A stretch of 30,505 nt of DNA from Apostichopus parvimensis (lineage: Eukaryota > Echinodermata > Holothuroidea > Aspidochirotida > Stichopodidae). A program made the position numbers and the translations under genes. Location of the stretch: assembly GCA_000934455.1 (NCBI GenBank), contig KN882336.1:174270-204774 (forward strand). The letters are read 5' to 3'. This document shows, in pieces, positions 18,564-28,475 of this stretch (positions within the stretch are counted from its first letter, which is position 1; each line of letters starts with the position of its first letter). A model generated the notes under the pieces. The model made no database searches. It was not told where the DNA came from and saw only the letters and a list, made by a program, of their open reading frames with translations.

Positions 18564-19333
18564 GTAGATTATGCTTCTTGATGTCCTGTAGCTAACTAGG
18601 ATACAGGCTGTTATACAGCTATACATTAATGCATTTCTCTTACATGGCAAAGCCAACACATATTATAAGGTGCCCTTTCAGGTGTAGCAATATTGTGTAA
18701 TAAGTGTGCAAGCATTCATGAGGGCCATTTGCAATCAATCGTTGAAATGGCTTGTCAGTCAAGGGCAAACTGTAATTTAAGTCCCTTATGTCATCTTGGT
18801 TTAAATGGTTTTAAATAGGCATTTCTGCAAAAGCATCATTCCATATTTTACTTCTTTCACTCTGTAACAATTGTCATGTTTTATTTTGTTTTTTGTCACT
18901 TATGCAATGTTACTTTATTCTTTTTTTCTACCTGCATGAAGCATCAAATAGCATGGTTTTCAAACCATGTATTTCAAAATACAAGAATGGTCTGTATAAA
19001 ATTATGGGAGAGATGATAGCTCTATGTATTGTTCAAGGTGGGGAATCACCTTAAATTTTCTCCTCCCCGTTGGTGGATTACGTCCTTTCTGGGTAGTGAA
19101 GTAGGAGATGTCAGTCATCCTACTGTTAAAAGTGACTTGAAAAAGGTCAGGTTGCTGGACTAATGGCAGTATATGAGAAAGCATGTTGATCTTTGTGAAA
19201 GAGTATTTTTGTCGTCACTCTCATCTTTTTATGATAAAACTTTCCACAGGATGGCTAGTAAAACACATACAAACACAGACTCTGCAGTGGACACGATGAA
19301 AACATTATCTGGGTGAAACTGTTTTTATTCCAG

Positions 19334-19359
19334 GGAATGGTATTGTGTTTAGAGGAAAG
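19334..19359 (+). CDS. HECT ligase gene, 26-nt micro-exon
   Basis: The acceptor is TTTTTATTCCAG and the donor GTATTA. In phase 1 it reads GNGIVFRGK and leaves in phase 0, exactly what the exon at 19553 needs. Together with the previous exon the text is CQESGMLEGNGIVFRGK, a plausible start of a shortened HECT domain. It is too short to be found by open-frame length, so the call rests on phase. Confidence 0.55.
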
Positions 19360-19552
19360 GTATTAATCTGGTCCATCTTGGAGAAACTTAAACACTGCAT
19401 TACCATTATACACTTCATGACGGGGTTACTAAGCTATGCAATATTTGAATTCTGTGTAATGCTCTGATTTTCATTGTTTAGTTTGTGGAGATACTAAGGC
19501 ATATTTAATGAATAATTTTGCTTCAATTTAGTATTCATTATTTCCTTTACAG

Positions 19553-19747
19553 ATGTCAGCAGGTTCTGAAGAAGAACTAGGAAGAATTTTGGAAAGCTGC
19601 GAATGGCGATTTGAAATTGAGGGTTTTCCTTCTTGTGTCAAGTTTGAGCACTTGGAAACTTTTGTAAAAGAGGTCTCCCTATATTATGCAGTGATTCGTA
19701 CACAAGGAATGATTGACCAGTTCATACAAGGACTTATGACCTACGAG
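19553..19747 (+). CDS. HECT ligase gene, N-lobe exon
   Basis: The acceptor is TTTCCTTTACAG and the donor GTATGC; it is 195 nt, phase 0 to phase 0. It reads MSAGSEEELGRILESCEWRF, then EIEGFPSCVKFEHLETFVKE, VSLYYAVIRTQG and MIDQFIQGLMTYE. The Y..........I.QF..GL.T pattern matches the HECT N-lobe of G2E3-like proteins. The ATG is probably internal, because the micro-exon upstream splices in frame. It continues directly into the exon at 20169. Confidence 0.8.
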
Positions 19748-20168
19748 GTATGCCTATGCCTTGCTTGCGGTAAAGGGAGTTACATTTCAATAATAAAGAG
19801 CATATAACCCCTCTCAAAGTATAGCAGTGTCATTACCTTGACACGATCTGTCTAGCTTTAGCCTCAACTCAATAATTTACTTAATTCTATAGGAAGAATT
19901 CAGCTGCTAAGAAAATACAAAGCATACTAGGCAGAGGAGAGAATTTGTATCAAATGTCCATTCCTATTATTAAGCATAAAGAACCAATTTTATGACACCA
20001 TTTGTTTTTTCATATGTAGATGCACTATTAATAAGACATACCTATTTGGTTTTATATACACCTTTCATTCACCACTCTTGTGTGATTTGTCACAAACATG
20101 AAGTAACTGCTAGAAAAATGCCATTTAGAGATTACTCAATCTTTCATACTGTATTTCATGTGCTCCAG

Positions 20169-20343
20169 CTTCTGAGGAAGAACAATTGCAGGACAGTATT
20201 GCAGCACAAAAGTGAAGCTTGTTTGACAGCTGAGGGTATACTGCTGATCCTGAAGCCTCTGTTTTCAGTTGTCGGCAGCAACCGAAGAAATGCAGAGGAG
20301 CTAATGCTGTCAGCTCTGAGAGAGTTCTGCTTTAAAATCGAAG
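20169..20343 (+). CDS. HECT ligase gene, middle HECT exon
   Basis: The acceptor is CATGTGCTCCAG and the donor GTCTGT. It reads LLRKNNCRTVLQHKSEACLT, then AEGILLILKPLFSVVGSNRR, NAEELMLSALREFCFKIE. The LTA...IL..FKP..S..GSNRR..E......FC..IE pattern is the middle of the short HECT domain seen in G2E3-like proteins. It enters in phase 0 and leaves in phase 1, forming GAC with the last exon. It is open throughout. Confidence 0.85.
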
Positions 20344-21179
20344 GTCTGTCTTTATTTATTTATTTTTTCATTGAGTGTCTTTCTTTCTATTTTTGCTTTG
20401 TTGTAATTTGTCCTAAAGTAGTTGTGTGATGTTTACATTTAATATTCTGTTCAGTACAATCCAACCCCTCACCAGGTCAGTATATACTGTACATTTTTAT
20501 ACAGATAGGAGAAACGTTTGTACATGGAACTGTACTTATAGATTTTATATGAATATATTATAACAATATGAAGAAAGACACAATGACCTGTTATTTCAAT
20601 TGTCCTATATGGTTGTCACCCACCTCAGCATGATGTGCAACATCATATTTCCAACCTGATTTACCACTAAATTCTTGAATACAGATATTTTCTTGTCAGT
20701 GCAATCACAGAAATATTGTTGTTTTGATAAGTGATCACTTTTACAACTCAGATTTAACAATACAATAATGTTGTGTTACATGTTTGTTATTTACGTCCTT
20801 GTGATAAAGACTTTCTTCATTGCATTCAGTCTGCTTCTTCAGCCCCCTTGAAGACTTCACTGAAAGTGCTAATGTCATAACTTTATGTTTGATAGCATTC
20901 TCTCTGGTTCCATTCAATTCCTTAAATTCAATTCCAATTCAATTCCTTAAATCCGTTTTCTTTATTTACTTATTAAATACATTAAGCCAGCAAACGTGCT
21001 AGTTTTCATCAGTGGGAACGGTGTATTTAACTCTGACATACTATGAAGTTCACTCTGACAGATAATGACACAACAAACATAATGCTTCCTCAATTGGGCC
21101 CCAATACAGTTTATGCTACGCTATAATTACAACATGAAATCCCAAAGGTGCTTGAACTAATCTCATATGTACTGGTAGT

Positions 21180-21370
21180 TTTTGGTAGAGGTCGAGGTCA
21201 AACGTCATTTGGGATACACAGTGATCGAATCAGAACAAATCTTGTACACACGATACCTTAGAAAGAGCCATTCTACATACTATATGCAGTGCACCTCACT
21301 CATAACAGGAATAATTTTACTTTTGGTGGGGTCAAAGGTCATTAGAGTTCACCAGGTCATGTTGTGTTAG
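21180..21370. repeat. Interspersed AGGTCA-type repeat, copy 3
   Basis: It has AGGTCAAACGTCA at 21195-21207 (DR1 with one mismatch), GGGTCAAAGGTCA at 21329-21341 (near-perfect DR1) and AGTTCACCAGGTCA at 21346-21359 (DR2). It shares the TTGGTGGGGTCAAAGGTCATT word with other members and lies in the last intron of the HECT gene. Confidence 0.65.
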
Positions 21371-21693
21371 CAACTTAATGATAGGTTTAACAGTCAACCA
21401 TTGTGAGAAAATGAGGAATTCTGAAAGAAATCAAGCATTCCATCACTATAAACATCAAATGCTGAAAATCGTTTGGACAAAGGTCACCTGATCTTTGTAT
21501 GTATCTCCCATCGGAGTTTATCCATCATTATACAAAAATTCTAATTTTAGGAGAGGAGAAAGATGGTCATTTGTTTTTGGCTTTCGATTTTTCAGACCAG
21601 ATTTAATCGGCAAGGAATCACAGGATGTGTTTTGTTACATTTATTACACGAGTAATGGTATGTGAATCTATTTTTTTCCTCCTTCCTCTGCAG

Positions 21694-21992
21694 ACAATGA
21701 ACTGGAAGCCGCCCTACCCAAGGAAGTCACTGAAGAAATGAAGAAATTCAGCAATGAAATCACCATTGGACACATCTTTGCTTTTGTGACAGGGGCAGGT
21801 CGACCTCCAGGAGGTTTCAGACCAAAACCAAAAATCACATTTGTCCATGACCCTCACAAGGTCTTGCCAGCTGCACAAACATGTTCAAATGAGCTCATTT
21901 TGTTTGTTAGCGATGACTACACCAGGTCGGAGCCCTTTTCTTACAATTTCGTAACATCAATCATGAATGGGTCTACTTTCAGCACTGTGTAG
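21694..21992 (+). CDS. HECT ligase gene, last exon with catalytic cysteine (G2E3-like)
   Basis: The acceptor is CCTCTGCAG; the exon ends at TAG 21990-21992. Entered in phase 1 it reads DNELEAALPKEVTEEMKKFS, NEITIGHIFAFVTGAGRPPG, GFRPKPKITFVHDPHKVLPA, then AQTCSNELILFVSDDYTRSE and the end MNGSTFSTV. FVTG...PP.GF.P.P.I.F......LP.A.TC.N.L.L is the HECT C-lobe, and the Cys in QTCSN is the thioester-forming residue. The protein would transfer ubiquitin from an E2 to substrates; with the UIM it may bind ubiquitin too. The nearest relatives are the G2/M-phase-specific E3 ligase-like proteins, many of which are lineage-expanded in invertebrates. All required C-lobe landmarks are present, so this gene looks intact at its 3' end. 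The upstream limits are unknown. Confidence 0.9.
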
Positions 21993-22134
21993 TCTACTCT
22001 TGGAAGTGTACTTAATACTGTCAAAACTTTCATGCCATTTGTATTTTGTTTTTATTATAATGGTTAACGTTGTGGTCATGTTTACATCTATACATAAGTG
22101 TGCGTGTGTTTGTGATGCCTATGCTACAAACAAA

Positions 22135-22300
22135 ATATCTCAAGGACTCTTGGGCTGATCACATATTTAGTACAATGGTGTACATCTCTTACAAGAAAGT
22201 CCTATTGTTTTGGTGTAGGTCATTTGGGTTCAACTTGCAGCAGTGAAATTGTGATCCTTGTTAACACAATACATCAATAAGTCTTGTTCATCTGATAGAC
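22135..22300. repeat. Interspersed AGGTCA-type repeat, copy 4
   Basis: It contains AGGTCATTTGGGTTCA at 22217-22232 (DR4 spacing), CCTATTGTTTTGGTGTAGG, CTTGTTAACACAATACATCA and AGACCTCATTTTTG. These are the same ordered words as the copy at 17910-18125. Confidence 0.65.
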
Positions 22301-22586
22301 CTCATTTTTGAAGCATAGGTGAACATTTTCAACAAGAGCTTGTTTTTGCTTGGATGAAAATCATAACCTTTGCATACATGAGCGCGACGCCGTGGAACAA
22401 TGCCAATGGGAAACCATGTGCACTCAGAAAGCATGCTTAGCTGAGTGAAAAAAAACACAATGATACACAGCATATACACAGCAATACGGAAGAGACAACG
22501 CAGTAAAACGAAATAATTTGCCAAGCTTAATGGATCATCACTAAAAACAGTGTGTGATGATTGCATGTACACATTATTGGCAGATG

Positions 22587-22592
22587 AATAAA
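22587..22592 (+). promoter_or_regulatory. Candidate poly(A) signal AATAAA
   Basis: A canonical AATAAA about 595 bases after the HECT stop codon, on the coding strand. A repeat lies in between, so the link to this gene is plausible but unproven. Confidence 0.3.
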
Positions 22593-22659
22593 GTTGCGTA
22601 TTTCGCGATGTCCAGTCGAGATTTCAGTTGCGTATTTGACGATGTTTAGACAAGATTTA
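22592..22659. repeat. 34-bp tandem duplication
   Basis: AGTTGCGTATTTCGCGATGT... (22592-22625) is followed directly by a diverged second unit AGTTGCGTATTTGACGATGT... (22626-22659). Confidence 0.8.
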
Positions 22660-24904
22660 ACGAGAGCATCAATGACGCAGTATGTCAATACTGGAAGTTC
22701 TAATTTTGATTCCTAATTTCATATCTTTGCTCTGTCTCTACAATTATCAATATCAATCATGGTACAAGAAATAGAGAACTTGTCTCTGCAGGTTACACTT
22801 CATCCTGCGAGTGTTGCCTTTAGCGCTCATTGCCTGTTTGTCGAGAGAACGGCGTTGCAAGGTTTAGTAATGTCATAGAATATTTAAGAACTTGTTTTTT
22901 ATGTGGTATCTTTCATCTTGGGTTAGTCTCTGTTGGACTTTTTGGTCATATAGTTTATGATGTATCAGGTTCCTAGACATCAATCAGCTTATCTTCGTGA
23001 TGAATTGAAAAGTATTTTTGGATACGCGAAATGTACATCTTATGTAGGAACTTCTTGTTAATTTTTATTGACACGGGTGAATATGAATGAATGAATGAAT
23101 ATGAATGTGCGATGAATGTGTTTTTTCAAGGATTATCAAAGTTTATTTAATGAAGGCAATGAATGGAATGGCGTGAAAAGTACTGAATTAAATTACGAAG
23201 TCCAAAAATTTATTATATCCTAAGTGCCCACATATCAGAATCCAACCCGCAGATGCAGAAAGAGTCCTGAAAATGAAAGAAAACCAAAATAAATGTTAAC
23301 AGAACGTTGGATAATCAATATATAAAGTCACATAAAATTTACTTCACATTGCATTTAAATGCAACAAGCCCATATTACATAACACATTTTAGTGGAACTT
23401 ATAAATGCATTTTCTCTCTGAAAATGACATAAACATACAGCATTACAGGGTGAAGAACTTCGAAACAAAGTGAAATAGGCACATGCAGAAGCCAAAAAAA
23501 TACAAAATTAACTGGAATATGATTCACACACAAAAGAATACTACCAATATGAGTTGCAAACACTGTACGAAAATTCAGCAACTGATCCTTTGCCTTATCC
23601 CAAAGTAGAGAACCAATGTTCACTTGTCACTGACTCGACCAACCTGTAATGTAGCCTACAGTGACTTTATCCAGAATTAGCAGGTGGGCCTATGTATCTA
23701 GATACACCGGATAAAATCACACAAGGGTAAAACTACTTAGTACTAACCAGGGCCAGCCAAGGCAGTACTTTTTTTAATATAAGCTTATTTAATTTTCAAG
23801 TACTGACAACCACCAGTGGCAGAAGTCAGTAGTAAACTAATAATACCAGCATAGGCTTAGTATTGTGTAGTTGTACTAGCACTACCCTACTTTGAACTGC
23901 TTTAAGTCCTCCAAAATTCAAGGGAACGACATTGTATTCGTAAACAATGTCTTGAAAGCTAACATCATAATTCATAAACACACGGTCCCGTAATATGAAT
24001 ACACTGCACTATAGAATACTTAAAACTTTAACCCTAGGCTACACACTATGGTAATGTGCATATACATATGCAATTAACCACGATAGGATACGTTGATGCC
24101 GGTGAACAAGAGCAACCTTAAAAATGTCACTTTAATTGAACCCAGAATGCTGGAACAACTCCGAATTTAGCCTCAAATCATTGTTTAACTTGTTTTATAC
24201 CATCGACCGGACGATGGAGGTGGTACCTTCTTGAAAACGGAAAATGTGCAATTCGAAAGATGAAAGGTTTTTACTTACGTTTCGTTTTTATTTTTCAAGC
24301 CGAGGCAAAGAAATTTCCGAATTTCATCCACATTGTGAGTCCGACATCTTCGCAAACAGATATTTAATGAATATTCAACTTCTTTTCTTCAAAGTTTTGC
24401 TTGAAGCAATTCGATTGCTGCTTTATGAATATGTATAAAAACAGATTTTCAGACGATATCCAAGCTGCAGTGTACTAAAATATAGTGATGGGCTAAGCTC
24501 CCACAATGCATTTCACCGCTTTTGCCAAGTGTTGACTGCAGGGAAACGCGGGCAAAAGTTCCGTACAAACAAGTTTCGGAGCGTGTGCCAAAAAGGCCTG
24601 CAACAACTGTTTCAGCCCGATTTGGACATAAATCGGTGAAAAAGTCATACAATGAGATGAAATTCTTGAATAAAAAATAGTCACTTTTGTGGCCTATATG
24701 ATATATGCTTGCTCTGGAAATTCCAGAGAAAAAGAACTTTGTATGAAGACGCTGAAACTTTTTTAAGAGAAGAGAGAGTCCCACTTACTGTTACAATATC
24801 TCTATACATGTAATGTATAAAGATAAAAATGACAATACAGAATAAATGTCGGAAGAAGACGATTTTATTTTATTCTCTGCACTTGGGAAAATATACATTT
24901 AACA

Positions 24905-25036
24905 GTTTTATTGAAATTCCATGAGTTTCCATGACTTTTAGGGCAAAGTGATAAATTTCATGACCTTCAAGGCCTGGAAAATGAAAAAGTAAAATTCCAT
25001 GACTTTCCAGGTTTTCCATAATGCTTACGAACCCTG
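24905..25036 (-). mobile_element. Probable hAT-type non-autonomous element end
   Basis: Read on the minus strand, the sequence starts CAGGGTTCGTAAGCATTATG at 25036 and continues with repeated CCTGGAAAGTCATGGAATTT-like phrases down to about 24905. CAGGGTTCG followed by GGAAAACCTGGAAAGTCATGG is a pattern I associate with hAT-type MITE termini in animal genomes. It abuts and interrupts the C-terminal end of the minus-strand LINE. The other end and the 8-bp target duplication were not found. Confidence 0.4.
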
Positions 25037-25279
25037 ACCACCCTTAGAATCAATAACATAGAAATTGTGATGTATTGAACGAATCCCCTGATTATGAATG
25101 ACAGAGGTTTTGGTGAAATTGCTGGTGAGGTAGGGAGAACTACAGTTGTTAAAGATTTTGTGTGTGTGGTTTAACCTAATGAATTTAGCTCTACTCTCTA
25201 CGGATAACAATCCAAGACCAGAAATTTCCTCCTGCCCAACATGGAATCTCGGGCCCTGCATAAGTATGAATCGAAGCAC
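25037..25279 (-). pseudogene. 2A-LINE C-terminal domain
   Basis: It reads LRFILMQGPRFHVGQEEISG, LGLLSVESRAKFIRLNHTHK, IFNNCSSPYLTSNF, then HNFYVIDSKG. RFI...GPR.H.G..E...LG.L.V..R..F..LNH...I.N...P.YL is the standard C-terminal region of CR1/L2-type LINE proteins, after the RT. It follows KTLKKKLQITLNK at about 25290-25325 in another frame. It is cut off at 25037 by the hAT-like end, and the last codons of the frame (to 25025) belong to that element. Confidence 0.75.
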
Positions 25280-25351
25280 CTTTATTTAGAGTAATCTGAA
25301 GCTTCTTTTTAAGAGTTTTATTGAAGCCTGTGAACCAAGAAAAATGGCACT

Positions 25352-25363
25352 ATCATCTGTATA
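25352..25363 (-). pseudogene. 2A-LINE RT motif C, mutated (YTDD)
   Basis: LLLYTDDSAIFL is the catalytic motif C with YTDD in place of the usual YADD. It is out of frame with the motif A/B block at 25380-25874. Conserved text after SAIF is absent: the sequence jumps to the C-terminal region within about ten codons. Confidence 0.7.
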
Positions 25364-25379
25364 AAGCAAGAGCTTAAAA

Positions 25380-25874
25380 TCAGTGTTCAATATAGCAGAG
25401 AAACAGGATAGGACCCAAAATACTCCCTTGAGGAACACCGTAGGTCACCTCCATTGGCTCAGAGAAGCACCCACCCACGCTTGTGACTTGAGATCTACCG
25501 GAAAGATATGAAAGAAACCAGTTAATTGATATGACACCCATAAGTTTTAGCTTTTGACATAAAATGTGATGGTCAAGCGTGTCGAAGGCTTTACTAAGGT
25601 CCATCAACACCATACCGGTAAGGAGGCCTTGAGCTTTGCGGGTTTTGATAGAGTCATGCAAATCAATTAAACAGGTGTCAGTATAAAAATTAGATCTAAA
25701 GCCACATTGATATTTGTAAAGCAAGTTGTTACGGACAAGGTGACTTTCAAGTTGTACAAAGACCGCTTTTTCAAGAATTTTGGAAACAATACACAATATA
25801 CTTATAGCGCGGTAATTTGCACAATCAGTTTTCTTGTTCTTGTCAAGTGGGATGACTTTCGGGAACTTTATCAT
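25380..25874 (-). pseudogene. 2A-LINE reverse transcriptase, motifs 1 to B
   Basis: It reads KVIPLDKNKKTDCANYRAIS, ILCIVSKILEKAVF and YQCGFRSNFYTDTCLIDL. Motif A follows as VLMDLSKAFDTLDHHILCQK and motif B as YGVPQGSILGPILFLCYIEH. NYR.IS.L...SKI.EK, then DLSKAFDT.DH, then GVPQGS.LGP.LF is the canonical order for CR1/L2/Rex1-type RTs. The upstream part continues in another frame at 25843-26031, and downstream motif C is frameshifted. The first ATG is not a true start. Confidence 0.9.
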
Positions 25875-26172
25875 TGGAAATTGACAGGTTAACGATATGA
25901 GTTATAGGTGACGTTAGAATGGAAGCACCATCTTTGATGAACCTTGCTGGAAGATCATGAGGATTGAGGTTCTTAAGCTCTTTTTCAATGAATTCGTCGG
26001 TGACTTGTTCAAGGTGCAAAGAGTCACTCACCTTCGACCGATTCGAACAGATTCGGAAGTATATTCGAAGATATGTTTGGGCTGTGGAAGTTTTTCCACT
26101 AAATTGGCAGCAATGTTAGTAAAGAAGCCATTGAAACAATTGGCAACAGCTTTGGGTTCATGTACCCTTGAG
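25843..26172 (-). pseudogene. 2A-LINE linker upstream of RT (two frames)
   Basis: Just past the inserted LINE, one frame reads NSRVHEPKAVANCFNGFFTN, then IAANLVEKLPQPKH. After a frame change it continues as SDSLHLEQVTDEFIEKELKN, LNPHDLPARFIKDGASILTS, and PITHIVNLSISNDKVPES. The A..FN.FFTNIA..L pattern and LP.RF.KDGA..L..PI..IVN.S...G.VP are typical of the region before the RT. It joins logically to the linker at 27336-27562 across the nested insertion. Confidence 0.8.
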
Positions 26173-27335
26173 TTAATAATAAATTATAAATAAGTTCTTA
26201 ATATAGCGCCAAATACCAAAAGGCCTCTAGGCGCTTTACAAAACCTAAAACAAATAGAAACAAAAATACAGAGAAATCAAAGGAATAAAAAGTCTACAAA
26301 ACACATAAACGAAAATTAAACAGTATGTAAAATACGAACACAAAAATCTTAAAACACGAGAAGACTATAAAACATACCATAACCTATATAAAACAAAAGA
26401 AAGGATAAGCACATAAAATAGAGTTATACAAAAGTAACAGTGTAGATAAAACCACGACTATAGAAAAGTGACAAAATCACGTACAGAAACTAAAAAAATA
26501 TGTTTTTAAAATTTTCAGAATATGGCGAGAGATTTGGCAGTCTTTATGCTGTGTGGTAGGTCGTTCCAAAGCTTCGGTGCAGCGACCGAGAAAGCGCGAT
26601 TCCGTAGTTCTTGGTTGAGACGGATTTCGGGAACACGAGGAGTGCATGCGATGCTGAACGGAGCGAGCGTCCCGAGGTGTAAGCAGCGAGAAGATCTCTG
26701 ATGTAAGCAGGAGAAAGACCGTTGAGTGACTTGTAAGTAAGAAATAGAATTTTATACACAATGCGGTCCTTCACTGGAAGCCAATGGAGCTGGTTTTTTC
26801 GCAAGGCATTTATGTTAACATCCCTACCACTTACACCCAGGACAACTCGAGCGGCACTATTCTGCACGCGTTGTAGTTTGGCAATGGCAGAATTTGGTAG
26901 GCCATAGAGAAGACTGTTATTGGCATCGAGATGAGATGTTACGAAGGCGTGTACAAGTCGTTCAGCAGTCGGCTGATCTATATATTTCCTTATACGACCA
27001 ATCTTTGATATCCCAAGACTTGCAGAGTGACACACTTTGTTCACATGCGCTTGAAGCGACATGTGTCGGTCCATCAACGCACCGAGATTCCGTGCTTCCG
27101 GAGCAACATCAACTTTCGTGTCACCAACTTGAATAGTGGAGATAGGAGACGGATTCTTTATAAAACGCGAGGAAAAGTGAAGAACCTCCGTCTTGGTGTC
27201 GTTCAGCATTAACTTGTTGGCAGTGGTCCACGCTTTCACGCTGCGAATACAGTCTTCAAGTCGCTGAAGTTGATCCCCTCTAGCCTCAGCAGGATTAAGC
27301 ACAAGGTACAGTTGGGTATCGTCTGCATACATCAT
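26173..27335 (-). mobile_element. Nested 5'-truncated L2-like LINE
   Basis: This LINE 3' fragment has the same orientation as the host LINE. It starts at RT motif C (MMYADDTQLY) and ends with a non-coding tail reading GCGCCTAGAGGCCTTTTGGT, ATTTGGCGCTATATTAAGAA and an AT-rich end near 26173. A GGCGCTATATxAA tail is typical of L2/CR1-type LINEs in deuterostomes. It splits the host LINE's coding text: GCSSKSNSS lies on one side and NSRVHEPKAV on the other. A short duplication ATACATCAGAC-ATACATCAGAC sits at the 5' junction (about 27336-27360). I could not identify a clear target-site duplication. Confidence 0.85.
26544..27335 (-). pseudogene. L2-like LINE RT motif C and C-terminal domain
   Basis: It reads YADDTQLYLVLNPAEARGDQ, then CIRSVKAWTTANKLMLNDTK, TEVLHFSSRF, NLGALMDRHMSLQAHVNKVC, LQRVQNSAARVVLGVSG, LHWLPVKDRIVYKILFLTYK and SLNGLSPAYIRDLL. 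This is the L2/CR1-type C-terminal half: W...N.L.LN..KTE followed by LG...D......H...VC, LQ..QN.AAR, LHWLPV..RI.YK. The frame is lost near 26600. In the third frame AFSVAAPKLWNDLPHSIKTA follows, which is the expected family ending. It has no start codon of its own and is truncated at the 5' end. Confidence 0.88.
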
Positions 27336-27562
27336 TGTCTGATGTATGTCTGATGTATGTAAGAACTGTTTGATTTAGAACTGCAACCAAGGTGTTTCAA
27401 TTGTTTCCATAGCTTCTTGGAATCATTACGATGTTCTTGAAGTTTAGACAAATAAAAAACAGATACGGCTTTTTTTACATCACGCTTCACCTTGTTTCTC
27501 ATAAAACAGTATTCTCTGTTAAAAGAAGCATCATTTCTATTCATTTTAAGTTTCTTCAGCAA
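27336..27562 (-). pseudogene. 2A-LINE linker between endonuclease and RT
   Basis: It reads LLKKLKMNRNDASFNREYCF, MRNKVKRDVKKAVSVFYLSK and LQEHRNDSKKLWKQLKHLGC. R..R...NKV.R..KKA...YY...I...........LW..LK.LG is the normal linker of CR1/L2-type LINEs. Upstream, decayed text AFSIHPWFSGEILHDIHKRD precedes it. It ends at the nested LINE. Confidence 0.8.
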
Positions 27563-27987
27563 CTGGTCTCTTTTATGAATGTCATGAAGAATTTCTCCCG
27601 AAAACCAAGGATGAATGCTTCATGCAAACCGTTTTATGAGGAGCAACCGCGTCAATAACATTGGATAAGTTTAGCTTCAAAAATGTCCAGGCTAGATTGA
27701 CATTTGTCTGGTTGGTGACAACCGACCAGTCAATTTCTCTCAGTTATCAAGGTAAGAATCTTGATTGGAATTTTTCATGCATCTAATTTTAATAGATTTA
27801 TGACAATTAAATTTAATCTTATTGGATTTGTAGTACAAAAGACTGGCAGGTGGTCACTCAAGCCGATCGTGCCTCGATCGTGCAATTTTGTTTAAAGAAA
27901 TATTGCTAATAATATGATCCATACAAGATGCAGAACTATCAGTTATTCTAGTTTTCTCGCAAATGAGATTTCTGAGATTCAAGGACT
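27563..27987 (-). pseudogene. 2A-LINE endonuclease C-terminal part, heavily frameshifted
   Basis: There is no long open frame, but across frames one can read DSSASCMDHIISNISLNKI, RSRHDRLE followed by PPASLLYYKSNKIKFN, and DNWEKLTGRLSPTRQMSI. These correspond to the T....S..DHI..N and D...SDH.P....  end of an APE-type endonuclease followed by the start of the linker. Several indels and stops separate the pieces. Confidence 0.55.
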
Positions 27988-28386
27988 TCAGAGTTCTAGT
28001 ATAGTTCTTAGCAAGATCATGGTCTTTAAGAATACATATATAGGTGGACGATATACAGTACCAACAATAATGGGTTTACTGTCTGGTAGATTAAGTTCAA
28101 TCCACTGATTCCATCCCATCTTTAACAAGATCATCCGAGGTCTGTAAGCCCGATTATTCCTGATGTAAGTACAAACTCCCCCGCCGGAGCGATCACGGCC
28201 TGAACGAACGATGTTGTAGCCAGGTAATAAGATCTCAGTGTCGGTGACACTTTCGTCAAGCCAGGTTTCTGATATAGCGATAATAGTAGGTTGGGTTTCT
28301 AATGCAATGCTTCTGAGTTCAGAAATCTTCGGTAACAGTGACCTTCTGTTAAAATGGATGAGGTGAATACCCTTGTGTTTTAACAT
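27988..28386 (-). pseudogene. 2A-LINE AP-endonuclease N-terminal part
   Basis: It reads GIHLIHFNRRSLLPKISELR, IALETQPTIIAISETWLDES, DTEILLPGYNIVRSGRDRSG, GGVCTYIRN and LNLPDSKPIIVGTVYRPP. HxNxRSLLPKI.EL, AI.ETWLD......I.I.GY.I.R.DR...GGGVC.Y.R, and VG..YRPP are the APE-type endonuclease signatures. The Glu in ISETWLD is a metal ligand, and the usual Asn appears in HFNRRSLL. The end after YRPP is frameshifted. Confidence 0.9.
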
Positions 28387-28475
28387 ATCGAGGTTGGTAG
28401 GCCAATCAGAAGTATCCCTTTATTCCTGCTGCATATTCTCGTTTGCGAAATTTGGTGGATCATCTTCATTGACAT

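Larger units (their letters stand above)
21993..24904. other. 3' flank of the HECT gene, no further gene recognised
   Basis: This stretch holds one AGGTCA-type repeat (22135-22300), a candidate poly(A) signal, a 34-bp tandem duplication, a short GAAT run near 23082-23100 and a small hairpin CCATCG-ACCGGA-CGATGG near 24202. Open frames on both strands are short and give no familiar protein. Confidence 0.4.

Noticed and set aside
23399..23623. 74-codon minus-strand frame
   Set aside because: No motif and no consistent splice context; hydrophobic residues follow from T-rich codons.
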